Assembly: GCA_016717335.1 (NCBI GenBank)
Contig: JADKFS010000001.1
Location: 2,046,001 to 2,110,000 of the forward strand
Source of the DNA: Candidatus Ribeiella danica
GTDB lineage: Bacteria > Chloroflexota > Chloroflexia > Chloroflexales > Roseiflexaceae
Direction of reading: 5' to 3'
DNA: 64,000 nt
Shown here: positions 42,457-50,111 of the stretch, one piece after another
How the letters are laid out: the number at the start of each line of letters is the position of its first letter
Numbering within the stretch: the stretch's first letter is position 1
Notes under the pieces: model-generated
What the model was told of the DNA's origin: nothing
Databases searched by the model: none
Seen by the model: only the letters and a program-made list of their open reading frames with translations
Translations under genes and position numbers: made by a program

Positions 42457-43350
42457 TCACCCGGCCAGCGCGATCACCAGGATGCCGAGAAAGATCAGCA
42501 CGGCGCCGGCGGTGCGCATGGCCCCGAATCCTTCGCCGAGCCAGCGCCAGCCGACCAGCGCCGCGAACACGACGCTGACCTCGCGGATCGCGCCGGCGTA
42601 GCCGACGCGGCCGAGCGCGTACGCCTGCATCACCAGCAGGTAGGTCAACAGCGTCAGCACGCCGACCACCACGATGCGCGGCCAGTTGGCCCGCCACTCC
42701 GCGGCGGCGGCCCGCAGGCCGTAGCGCAGCAGCACGGCCGGGGTGATCAGCACGGCGGACAGGCCGATCACCGCCACGGTGTAGGTGATCGGCGAGGCCA
42801 GTCGCACCGCCGCGCCGTCGATCGCCGAATAGATCGAGATGCAGAAGGCCACCGACAGCGCGGCGCCGACCGCGCCGAGGCCCAGGCGCGCGGCGGGCCG
42901 CCCTGCCGAAGCCCCGCCCACCAGCCCCGTCAGCGGCGCCAGGCGGCGGGCCGCCCCGCCGACCAGCAGCAGGCCGAGCAGCAGCAGCGCTAGCCCGGCC
43001 AGCCCGCCCGGTCGCGGCCGCTCGCCCAGAAACAGCATCGCCCAGAGCGCCAGGAACGCCGGCGCCGCGCCGCGCGCCAGCGGGTAGACCAGCGAGAAAT
43101 CGCCCAGGCTGTAGGCGCGCAGCAGCACGATGTAGTAGACCAGCTCGACCAGCGCGCTGGCCACGACGTAGGGCCAGACAGCCAGCGGCAGCGCCGGGCT
43201 GAAGGCCAGCAGCGGCGCGAAGCACAGCGAGCCGACCACCAGCGCCCACCACGTGAAGACCTGCTTCTCGCCGGCGCGCTTGACCAGCAGGTTCCAGCCG
43301 GCGTGCAGCGCCGCGGCGGTAATCAGGAGAGCGAGGGCAATCGGTGGCAC
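42457..43350 (-). CDS. EamA/DMT-superfamily transporter
   Basis: A 297-residue protein with ten predicted membrane helices in two EamA-type halves. The first half has AALHAGWNLLVKRA, typical of the DMT family, and the second has YTVAVIGLSAVLITPAVLLR and GYAGAIREVSVVFAALVGWRWLGEGFG. It is a small-molecule exporter or importer with unknown substrate. The region just upstream is an extremely GC-rich repeat block, so its promoter must lie in about 50 bp. Confidence 0.85.
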   Translation of the reverse strand: MPPIALALLITAAALHAGWNLLVKRAGEKQVFTWWALVVGSLCFAPLLAFSPALPLAVWPYVVASALVELVYYIVLLRAYSLGDFSLVYPLARGAAPAFLALWAMLFLGERPRPGGLAGLALLLLGLLLVGGAARRLAPLTGLVGGASAGRPAARLGLGAVGAALSVAFCISIYSAIDGAAVRLASPITYTVAVIGLSAVLITPAVLLRYGLRAAAAEWRANWPRIVVVGVLTLLTYLLVMQAYALGRVGYAGAIREVSVVFAALVGWRWLGEGFGAMRTAGAVLIFLGILVIALAG

Positions 43351-43456
43351 GGGCAGCCCCTTGGCGATCGTGTTTCAGCCGCCATTATACCCGACCGTAC
43401 TCCACGCGACGTGAGGGGCGCGCAGCGCCCCCGTGCCCCCGCTCGGCTTGTTCGGG

Positions 43457-43731
43457 GGGCTGCGCGCCCCCCGAGCCCCCGCGGGCGGGGTGGGCCGCCA
43501 CCCCCACTGCCCCCCGGCCGGGGCTTCGCCCCTGGACCCCAAAAGTAAAGCTGTCTCTGTTGCGACGCCTGGTGTGGGGGGGGGGGGGGGGGGGCCCGCG
43601 GGGTCACCCAGGGGCTGCGCGCCCCCCGAGCCCCCGCGGGCGGGGGTGGGCCGCCACCCCCACTGCCCCCGGCCGGGGCTTCGCCCCTGGACCCCAAAAG
43701 TAAAGCTGTCTCTGTTGCGACGCCTGGTGTG
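43457..43731. repeat. 120-bp direct repeat pair flanking a G19 tract
   Basis: 43457-43576 and 43612-43731 are the same length and nearly identical, with only homopolymer differences. The 19-G run (43576-43594) lies between them. Each copy contains a CCGGGGCTTCGCCCC hairpin and the tail AAGTAAAGCTGTCTC. Confidence 0.8.
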
Positions 43732-43870
43732 CATGCCCGGCTGAATCCACGCACGGCGGGCGACAACCCGCTCCGATGGGAATGTTGATGGGCATGCGCC
43801 ACCAAGATTGAAATTGGCACGGACATCACTTGCCGGAGGGGGGCCGGGGGAACCGGCGCGGGTTCCCCCG

Positions 43871-43964
43871 GGCGGGGGGCCGGGGAAGCAGCGCCCCGGA
43901 GAAAAGGAACGCCCGACACGGGCACATCAGGCGGGGGGCCGGGGAAGCAGCGCCCCGGAGAAAA
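43871..43964. repeat. 35-bp direct repeat pair
   Basis: 43871-43905 and 43930-43964 are identical and spaced by 59 bp. Each ends in CAGCGCCCCGGAGAAAA. Confidence 0.75.
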
Positions 43965-44047
43965 TAATCAGACGGAGGCCGGGGGCGCAGCGCGCCAAGC
44001 GTAAGGGCGGCTCGCGAGCCGCCCCAACCGCGAGCCGAAGGCCACCA

Positions 44048-44287
44048 TCACAACGAGCCGAGGCCCCTCAGACGCTCCAGGTACTCGCGCCAGCGCTCGA
44101 CCTGCTGGGTGTAGTACGCCAGCTCGTGCCGCATGCGCGGGCTGTCAGCGTCATCAAGCTCAGCTACCGAGCGCGTCAGGAACTCCTGGAGCGCATCGCG
44201 AGATGTGTGCAGCTGCTGTGAGGCATACGTAACCCGCGCCTGGTGTGCGATCACATCGAGAAAATCATCGTTCGCCGACAGACTCAT
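44048..44287 (-). CDS. Hypothetical small helical protein
   Basis: A 79-residue protein, mostly charged helix: SLSANDDFLDVIAHQARVTYASQQLHTS, then ELDDADSPRMRHELAYYTQQVERWREYLERLRG. I do not recognise a family. AGGAG lies 6 bp before the ATG at 44287, so the long upstream extension of the frame is not used. Confidence 0.6.
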   Translation of the reverse strand: MSLSANDDFLDVIAHQARVTYASQQLHTSRDALQEFLTRSVAELDDADSPRMRHELAYYTQQVERWREYLERLRGLGSL

Positions 44288-44913
44288 CGCTCTCTCCTGG
44301 CCGTCGTGCGCTGCGGCAAACCGCCCCAGCGTGTGAAAATCCACCACGATGCACCGCGCCCCGCACACGGCCTCTGGTATGTCTTCCGAACATACGTCGC
44401 GGAAGCGCCAAGGGATGGTTTCACCACTCCGCGATTTCGCAGCCAGGCAGCCAACTGCATTTTCCCTCCCCTGGCAGGGAAGAGGGCAGCAGGTGGGGTC
44501 AAAAAGACCTTGCAGGAGCCCTGGATACATTACACACTACACGGGTGCGACGCACCGAACTGATAACTGTGGTATACTCAGCAGTACCACTCCGCCGTCT
44601 ATCGACCTCCACACCCGAGCGATGCGCTCGACCAGATCGCCCAGCGCCTGATTAGCACCCAAGCGGTTCGCGATAGCCAGGACCGCCACGCGGCGCATGG
44701 GCGCCAGGCTCTGCTGCGACAATAGGCGCGCCGCTGCCGCACCACCATTGCTCGCACGCGCCTCGCTTCATCACGTGTACGGCAAAGACAAGGGCACGCT
44801 TGGCAGCGATCAGCTTTACGGTTCGGTGAGGTGTGGCGGGGCCTGCAGGTTCGCCGCACCTCCGCCCCGAGCTGCAAAGCAAGAACTCTATCAAAGAATC
44901 ATAAGGAGACCAC
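44288..44913. other. Spacer with repeat, promoter-like box and long leader
   Basis: It holds a GGGGTC repeat (44492-44524), a GGTGCG/CGCACC palindrome and a TATACT box (44573-44578) pointing at the RRM gene 340 bp away. A degenerate hairpin lies at 44830-44870. A minus-strand frame (44537-44722) has no ribosome site and is not called. Confidence 0.4.
44492..44524. repeat. Dispersed GGGGTC element, copy 2
   Basis: It is the same as 12308-12338 apart from two extra A bases and a TC to GG change. The core is GGTC-AAAAA-GACC. Confidence 0.5.
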
Positions 44914-45198
44914 ATGAATCTCTACATCGGCAACTTGTCGCCCAAGGCGACCGACGCAGATCTGCAGCAGGCCTTTACCGCGTTCGGCGAGGTCACATCC
45001 GCGATGGTGATCAAAGACCGGGTCAGCGGCATATCGCGCGGCTTCGCATTCGTGGAGATGGCGACCACCGTGGAGGGCGAGGCCGCAATGGCAGCTCTAA
45101 GCGGCACGGATCTGCTGGGGCAGCCGCTGATCGTAAATGAGGCGCGCGCGCGCCGCGATGACCGGCGCGGCGCAGGCGACGAGCCGGCGCGCTCGTGA
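44914..45198 (+). CDS. RRM-type RNA-binding protein
   Basis: A 94-residue protein with a single RRM: RNP2 LYIGNL at residues 3-8 and RNP1 RGFAFVEM near 42-49. It has a short Arg/Asp-rich tail. It belongs to the small glycine-rich or cold-inducible RNA-binding proteins known from cyanobacteria and other bacteria, which bind single-stranded RNA. AAGGAG lies 8 bp before the ATG. If the TATACT at 44573 is the promoter, the leader is about 330 nt, as in cold-regulated genes. Confidence 0.9.
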   Translation: MNLYIGNLSPKATDADLQQAFTAFGEVTSAMVIKDRVSGISRGFAFVEMATTVEGEAAMAALSGTDLLGQPLIVNEARARRDDRRGAGDEPARS

Positions 45199-45308
45199 TC
45201 AGCCGCCAGTGGCACACCTGTAGGCACTGTATGGCTCTGGTATGACCTCGCCGTACCGGCTACTGATCCTGTGGACTGGCACTTAGGGAAGGCTCAGGCG
45301 GCTGACAC

Positions 45309-45611
45309 ATGAACTACCTGAAGTACACGATGCAGACGCTGGCGAAGAGCGGCGACACCGAGATGGTCCAGCTCTTCCGGCACTTTGACGCACGGCTGAC
45401 TGCGCTGCTCACGCCGACCGAGATCGATACGTACGCACGCTATCTGCTGACGCCGGCGGCACGTGTCACCGGAACGCCGCCAACCTTCGCGGAGCAGGCA
45501 GTCTGTCGCAAAGTACTTGCCGATCCGGCGGCGACCGCGCTGAGCAGGCAGATTGTGGAGCGCCTTGCCACACGCAGACGCGTGCTGCAGGGCGACTTCA
45601 GCCCAGATTAA
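45309..45611 (+). CDS. Hypothetical protein
   Basis: A 100-residue soluble helical protein: MNYLKYTMQTLAKSGDTEMV, LLTPTEIDTYARYLLTP, RQIVERLATRRRVLQGDF. The family is not recognised. It is the first of a run of four very small plus-strand genes after the RRM gene. Confidence 0.55.
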   Translation: MNYLKYTMQTLAKSGDTEMVQLFRHFDARLTALLTPTEIDTYARYLLTPAARVTGTPPTFAEQAVCRKVLADPAATALSRQIVERLATRRRVLQGDFSPD

Positions 45612-45669
45612 GGCAGTTGATGGAACGACGTGCGGTGGGCACGCTTCGAAGTGATTGCGTGAGGACAGC

Positions 45670-45885
45670 ATGAGAACCAAGCAGAGCCGCGTGCAGCGGC
45701 AGGGGCAGATCTACCGCTTTGCGATTGCGGGGACGGAGTATGCCGTATTTGTCTGGCAGCTGGGCATACGGTTTCGCGGGCGGGTCGAAGGCAATCCGCA
45801 GGTGCCGGAGCTGAGCGGCCGCACGGCGCTCACGGTGCGGGATGCCCTCCATCAGCAGCTGATCCTCCAGCACGCGGCGGAGTAG
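45670..45885 (+). CDS. Hypothetical small protein
   Basis: A 71-residue, beta-rich protein: GQIYRFAIAGTEYAVFVWQLGIRFRGRVEG, then a helical tail TVRDALHQQLILQHAAE. The family is not recognised. ATG 45670 has GAGGA 5 bp upstream. It is part of a small-gene run. Confidence 0.5.
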   Translation: MRTKQSRVQRQGQIYRFAIAGTEYAVFVWQLGIRFRGRVEGNPQVPELSGRTALTVRDALHQQLILQHAAE

Positions 45886-46120
45886 CCGGCCCGCCGACAG
45901 CGACCATGCGGCGACGCGCGGCCAGAGCGCGATCGGCCTCGACATGTCGGCGGAACGACCTGCCTGGCTTTGGACAGCAGACGGACGACGACGCCATTCG
46001 TCTCCCGTCGCGGGCCCTCCGTCAAGGTAACCCGATAGCGATTTCCATCGACGTGTGCTCGAAGCACAGGCAGCAGCTGTATGGCTCGCGGACCACGACC
46101 TGGCGAAAGGGGATACCGTA

Positions 46121-46348
46121 ATGACAGAATCAACATCGCAGCAAGCGGAGCGGGAGCTCGAGGTCGGAGATCGTGTCCGGATTCGGCAGGGAAACTGGCC
46201 ACTCCGAAGCTTGGTCGGCAAGGTGGGGATGGTGATCGAGGTGTTTCGCCTGCCGCGCGACAGCTGCCTGGTCCGCGTCGCGGGCGACTCGAACAGCCAG
46301 CGCGAGTGGTTTTTCTACCGCGACGAAGTAGCGCCCGAGGGCGGGTAA
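46121..46348 (+). CDS. Small SH3-like protein
   Basis: A 75-residue protein with a KOW/SH3-like strand pattern: LEVGDRVRIRQG, LVGKVGMVIEVFRLPRDSCLVRV, EWFFYRDEVAPEGG. This pattern binds nucleic acid or protein in many families; the fold is an inference. AAAGGGG lies 8 bp before the ATG at 46121. Confidence 0.55.
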   Translation: MTESTSQQAERELEVGDRVRIRQGNWPLRSLVGKVGMVIEVFRLPRDSCLVRVAGDSNSQREWFFYRDEVAPEGG

Positions 46349-46476
46349 GGCGGGGTTCTTTCGAACCTTCCCCGATTGGTGGGGTGCGGGGGCGATCCTC
46401 TCCTCCGAGCCCCCAACGGCAAAGCTAGCCGATCGCCGCAGAGCGAAACCGCTAATGGAGCAATAGCTTGGAATCC

Positions 46477-46743
46477 ATGACTCATCCGGAACGCCGATCC
46501 GCGGGCATCGAGCCACCGTGGACCTGGTGCGCGCGCTGCCAGCGCGCCTACCTCACCGGCTCATCGCGCGTGGTTCGGTTTACCTCAGAGGCGCGCCACC
46601 CCCAGCCGGCCGCCTTGAGTCTGTGCCCCTACTTTGACTGTGGCGTCAGCACGACGCGGCATGGCTGGCGCTGGGCGACGATCCGACTTGAGCACCCGGA
46701 GTTCCCTGCCACGCCGGAGCGGGATATCATCTACGCCCGCTAG
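46477..46743 (+). CDS. Small protein with zinc-ribbon-like Cys pairs
   Basis: An 88-residue protein. WCARCQRAYLTG (CxxC) lies near residue 18 and LCPYFDCG near residue 49, which would make a four-Cys zinc site. WTWC and HGWRWATIRLEHPEFP are aromatic. The family is not recognised. ATG 46477 has GGA just upstream. Confidence 0.55.
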   Translation: MTHPERRSAGIEPPWTWCARCQRAYLTGSSRVVRFTSEARHPQPAALSLCPYFDCGVSTTRHGWRWATIRLEHPEFPATPERDIIYAR

Positions 46744-46787
46744 TACAAGGTTCCGGAAGTTCGTGCCGGGTTTGGGCTGCCGCGATC

Positions 46788-46850
46788 GGTTCTGCAGTTC
46801 CGTGACCACGGAACCGCAGAACCACAGAACCGCAGAACCGCAGAACCAAC
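46788..46850. repeat. Iterated-word hairpin GGTTCTGC / GCAGAACC
   Basis: 46788-46804 pairs with 46807-46823 with one mismatch, then CAGAACC is iterated to 46848. It lies in a 296-bp spacer with no gene. A further GAAGG-word arm pair occurs at about 46891-46990. Confidence 0.65.
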
Positions 46851-47039
46851 TGGCGATAACCGGCACGCTTTTCTGGAAGGCTGTACTAGCTGAAGGCGGA
46901 AGGATGAATCCGTACCTCGCGCAGCTGCTGGCCGCAAACGCGCGCAGCGTAGCGATGCCATCAACGCCCGATCTTCATCCTTCGTCCTTCGCACCTCATC
47001 CTTAGCGCTCAGAGGGCGCGCGCATTCAGAAACGATACG

Positions 47040-47513
47040 CTAGCCGGCGGGCCGCATTGTCTCCGGCATCTGGACGGCGATCACCTCGCCGCGCGCGCAG
47101 GTCACGCCGCCGGCGGCCAGCCACACCTCAACCACCACCTTGCGTGCTTTGATCTCCTTCACCCGCCCGCGAATTTCGAGCACGGGGCCGTGGGGTGTTG
47201 GGCGCAGATAGTCCACATGCAGCGACGCCGTCACATAGCGCAGCGGCGGCTCGCAGCCCGGCGCGCGCCCCGCCGCGCGGTAGCCGGCCGCGGCTGCCGT
47301 CCCCGTGCCGTGGCAGTCGATCAGCGACGCGATCAGCCCGCCGTAGACAAATCCCGGTATGGCGGTGTGGTACGGCCGGGGCGTGAAGAACGCCACGGTC
47401 TCGTCGCCGTCCCAGACGCTCTTGATCTGCAGCCCGTCCTCGTTGAGCCGGCCGCAGCCGTAGCAGTGGCTCAGATCATCAGGGTAGTAATCCTGGATTG
47501 CCAGCTGGTCCAT
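47040..47513 (-). CDS. PaaI-family hotdog thioesterase
   Basis: A 157-residue hotdog-fold protein. It has SHCYGCGRLNEDGLQIK at the N-terminus and HTAIPGFVYGGLIASLIDCHGTGTA with the HxxxxGxxxG...D motif of the PaaI/YigI thioesterase group, then TASLHVDYLRPTPHGP. It would hydrolyse an acyl-CoA. It is a single gene, divergent from mhqR. Confidence 0.8.
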   Translation of the reverse strand: MDQLAIQDYYPDDLSHCYGCGRLNEDGLQIKSVWDGDETVAFFTPRPYHTAIPGFVYGGLIASLIDCHGTGTAAAAGYRAAGRAPGCEPPLRYVTASLHVDYLRPTPHGPVLEIRGRVKEIKARKVVVEVWLAAGGVTCARGEVIAVQMPETMRPAG

Positions 47514-47673
47514 CAGTCGTTCCTTTCGTATGGAAGGCTTGCCAGCCGCCTATCCAAGGTGCTGGCGCGAGCTCTCCACCACAGTGATGGGCCGATTGTA
47601 CCACGCCGATACCTCGCGGCTGATGCCTCGCGCCGAAGGTCGGGCTGCTGATCGTCGGCGGCGCGCTCCCTCA

Positions 47674-47705
47674 TTGACAATATGATAGTTTAGTGCTAAA
47701 CTATC
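47674..47705 (+). promoter_or_regulatory. mhqR promoter with MarR-type operator
   Basis: TTGACA (47674-47679), a 17-bp spacer and TAAACT (47697-47702). A perfect palindrome GATAGTTTAG-TG-CTAAACTATC (47684-47705) covers the -10. A start 7 bp downstream falls at the ATG (47709), so the mRNA is probably leaderless. Confidence 0.75.
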
Positions 47706-47708
47706 GCT

Positions 47709-48158
47709 ATGAATGCAACATCAGACACATATCAACCGGGACTGCGCCAGCATGTCGTGCTCGCCTGGCTGCGCCTGGCGCGCGTGTTCCGGAAGATCGA
47801 CATGCACTCAGAGCGGTTCTTTCGCACGCACGCGCTCAACACCGCCCAGTTCGATGTCCTGGCGCAGGTGGGGGCCGCGCAGGGCTTGACCCAGCAGGAG
47901 CTGGCAAATGCTCTGCTGGTGACCAAAGGCAATATCTCGCAGCTGCTCGGCAAGCTCGAGCAGCAGGGCCTGATCACACGGCGACCCAAGGGCCGCACTA
48001 ATTGTCTCTCGTTAACCGAGCGTGGGCAGAGTCTCTTTGATGTAGTGGTACCGCAGCAGGAAGCGCTGATCGCCGAGCTGTTGGCGCCGCTGTCGGGCGA
48101 CGAGCAGCGTGAGCTGTTGCGGCTGTTGCGCAAGCTCGACCGCGGGCTTCGGACGTAA
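47709..48158 (+). CDS. mhqR: MarR-family regulator, MhqR-like
   Basis: A 149-residue winged-helix MarR protein: FFRTHALNTAQFDVLAQVG, LTQQELANALLVTKGNISQLLGKLEQQGLI (HTH), RRPKGRTNCLSLTERG (wing). It is followed by a MhqD-like esterase and a MhqO-like dioxygenase, the B. subtilis MhqR regulon partners that respond to quinones. A perfect operator overlaps its own promoter and a partial copy lies before mhqD, so autorepression and control of the cluster are inferred. It has no Shine-Dalgarno. The symbol rests on this context. Confidence 0.75.
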   Translation: MNATSDTYQPGLRQHVVLAWLRLARVFRKIDMHSERFFRTHALNTAQFDVLAQVGAAQGLTQQELANALLVTKGNISQLLGKLEQQGLITRRPKGRTNCLSLTERGQSLFDVVVPQQEALIAELLAPLSGDEQRELLRLLRKLDRGLRT

Positions 48159-48162
48159 TTTT

Positions 48163-48188
48163 TTGACCCAACAGTTCAGCTCTAAACT
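48163..48188 (+). promoter_or_regulatory. Second MhqR-type operator before the esterase
   Basis: AGTTCAGCTCTAAACT (48173-48188) matches the core AGTTTAGTGCTAAACT of the first operator at 13 of 16 positions. TTGACC (48163-48168) lies just upstream as a candidate -35. Confidence 0.6.
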
Positions 48189-48234
48189 CAGGAGGCGACA
48201 CACAGTGGATACACCATATGAGGAGATAAGAGAT

Positions 48235-48885
48235 ATGGACCAATCGACGCTTGCCTTTCAGCACCAGTTCATCCCGGCTCGCACCGACGACGCGCCAACG
48301 CTGCTCTTGCTGCACGGCACCGGCGGCAATGAGCACGACCTGCTCGACCTGGGGCGGGCGCTCTATCCAGGGGCGGCGCTGCTCAGCCCGCGCGGTCAGG
48401 TGCTCGAAAACGGTATGCCGCGGTTCTTCCGCCGGCTGGCGGAAGGCGTGTTCGACCTCGACGACCTGCGGCGGCGAACCGACGACCTCGCCGCATTCGT
48501 CGCCGCCGCGAGCGCAGCATATCAGGTCGATCCGCGGCGAGTGATCGCGGTCGGCTACTCGAACGGCGCGAATATTGCGGCAAGCGCCCTGCTGCTCCAC
48601 CCGGCGGCGCTGGCGGGGGCAGTGCTGTTCCACGCGATGGTCCCGCTCGTGCCGGAAGAGCTGCCGGATTTGCGCGGCGTGCCTGTGTTCATGGGCGCGG
48701 GGCAGCTCGACGCGCTGATCCCGCCGGCGCAGACCGAAGGGCTGGCGCAGCTGCTGCGGCAGGCCGGCGCAGATGTTACACTCCACTGGGAGCCGGGCAA
48801 CCACGCGCTCAACCAGGCCGAAGTAGAAGCGGCCGCCGCCTGGCTGCGCACCCACGCAAGCGCCAGGCCAGATCGGGACGCGTAA
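48235..48885 (+). CDS. mhqD: Alpha/beta-hydrolase, MhqD-like carboxylesterase
   Basis: A 216-residue hydrolase of the phospholipase/carboxylesterase family: LLLLHGTGGNEHDLL (oxyanion region), nucleophile Ser in VGYSNGANIAAS, Asp in GAGQLDALIPP, His in PGNHALNQAE. It is close in layout to MhqD/YodD, induced by quinones. I use ATG 48235 (AGGAG 9 bp upstream); GTG 48205 also has AGGAGG and cannot be excluded. It lies downstream of mhqR with a degenerate operator between. Confidence 0.8.
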   Translation: MDQSTLAFQHQFIPARTDDAPTLLLLHGTGGNEHDLLDLGRALYPGAALLSPRGQVLENGMPRFFRRLAEGVFDLDDLRRRTDDLAAFVAAASAAYQVDPRRVIAVGYSNGANIAASALLLHPAALAGAVLFHAMVPLVPEELPDLRGVPVFMGAGQLDALIPPAQTEGLAQLLRQAGADVTLHWEPGNHALNQAEVEAAAAWLRTHASARPDRDA

Positions 48886-49008
48886 CCAGACGTGGGAGAG
48901 GGGCTTGGGAGGGCTTCGCCATCCCGAAAGCTCCTCCCGAGCTTTAGAGTCAGCTGAAACCATTGATAAGCAGGCACGCCTGATGGCGTACACCATACGG
49001 AGGACTCC

Positions 49009-49959
49009 ATGGACCTGATCGGCATTCATCACCTGACGGCGGTTTCGGCGCAGATCCGCCAAAATTACCAGTTCTACACGCAGACGATGGGGATGCGCCT
49101 GGTGAAGCGCAGCGTGAACCAGGACGACGTGAGCGCATACCACCTGTTCTACGCCGACGCGAAGGGCAGCCCGGGGAGCGATCTCACCTTCTTCGACTGG
49201 CCGGTGCCGCGCGAGCGGCGCGGCACGCAGGCGATCACGCGCACGCACCTGCGGGTTGCCGGGCGCGACGCGATCGAGTGGTGGGCGCAGCACCTGCGCG
49301 AGCGCGGGGTCGTCGCCGGCGAGATCACGGAGCGCGACGGTCGTCTGACGCTCGACATCGAGGACCCGGAGGGGCAGCGCCTGGCGCTGGTGGACGATGG
49401 CGGCCTGGGCGCTGCGCATCCCTGGGAGCGCAGCCCCGTCCCAGCCGCGTACCAGGTGCGCGGCCTCGGCCCAATCTTGCTGAGCGTGCCCAGCCTCAAG
49501 CCGACCGATACAGTGCTCCGGCAAGCGCTGAACATGCGCCCGGTGCGAACGTACCTGCACCCGGAGAACCCCACGCACACCGTGCATGTCTATGAGATGG
49601 GCCCGGGGGGCGCGGCGGCCGAGCTGCACGTGGCCGAGCAGCCCGGCCTGCCGGCCAGCCGGTCCGGCGCGGGCGGCGTGCATCATGTGGCCTTCCGGAC
49701 GCCAACCTTTGAGGAGTATGACGCCTGGGCGGAACGGCTGAACAGCCTGCGCATTCCGAACAGCGGCAAGGTGGATCGCTACTGGTTCCGCAGCCTGTAC
49801 TTCCGCGAGCCGAACGGCATCCTGTTTGAGATCGCCACGGATGGGCCGGGGTTCGCCGTCGATGAGGACGAGGCCGCGCTGGGCGAAAAGGTCGTCCTGG
49901 CGCCGTTCCTTGAGCCGCAGCGGGCGGCGATCGTGGCGAACCTCAAGCCGATCGACTGA
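49009..49959 (+). CDS. mhqO: Ring-cleaving dioxygenase, MhqO-like
   Basis: A 316-residue protein with two vicinal-oxygen-chelate domains. The first begins IGIHHLTAVSAQIRQNYQFYTQTMGMRLVKRSVNQDD and the second contains GGVHHVAFRTPTFEEYDAW. Metal ligands are a His in HHLT, a His in HHVAF and a Glu in GILFEIATD, as in the VOC ring-cleaving group (MhqO/YdfO, LinE-like). It would open thiol-dependent or hydroquinone rings with Fe(II). GGAGG precedes the ATG. It is the third gene of the mhq cluster. Confidence 0.85.
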   Translation: MDLIGIHHLTAVSAQIRQNYQFYTQTMGMRLVKRSVNQDDVSAYHLFYADAKGSPGSDLTFFDWPVPRERRGTQAITRTHLRVAGRDAIEWWAQHLRERGVVAGEITERDGRLTLDIEDPEGQRLALVDDGGLGAAHPWERSPVPAAYQVRGLGPILLSVPSLKPTDTVLRQALNMRPVRTYLHPENPTHTVHVYEMGPGGAAAELHVAEQPGLPASRSGAGGVHHVAFRTPTFEEYDAWAERLNSLRIPNSGKVDRYWFRSLYFREPNGILFEIATDGPGFAVDEDEAALGEKVVLAPFLEPQRAAIVANLKPID

Positions 49960-49976
49960 GGGCGCCGAGGTCGATT

Positions 49977-50050
49977 GCCCTCTCCCAGCGGGAGAGGGGG
50001 GATTCGTTGTGGTGCTGTGGTGCGTGCTCTGCAGCGCACCACAGCACCAC
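49977..50050. terminator. Hairpins after mhqO
   Basis: CCCTCTCCC/GGGAGAGGG (about 49978-49998), then a perfect 16-bp stem GTGGTGCTGTGGTGCG (50009-50024) with 50035-50050. They lie between the convergent mhqO and decarboxylase genes. Confidence 0.55.
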
Positions 50051-50111
50051 CGGACACACCCCTCCCCTGAAAGAGGCATCGCTGGCGACCTGCGGCCAGG
50101 CGAGCACGCGC

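Larger units (their letters stand above)
43351..44047. other. GC-rich repeat block with no gene
   Basis: It holds two 120-bp near-identical direct repeats, a 19-G homopolymer, a 35-bp direct repeat pair and several GCTTCGC hairpins. All open frames are Gly/Arg/Pro or Ala-rich artefacts of composition. Confidence 0.6.

Noticed and set aside
44537..44722. Minus-strand frame with LGDLVERIARVWRSIDGG
   Set aside because: It looks somewhat protein-like but has no ribosome site, a weak start and a stop just upstream. It could be a remnant, not a supported gene.
46904..47005. 33-codon frame MNPYLAQLLAAN
   Set aside because: It lies inside an iterated GAAGG-word hairpin, with the ribosome-site-like GGAAGG abutting the ATG.
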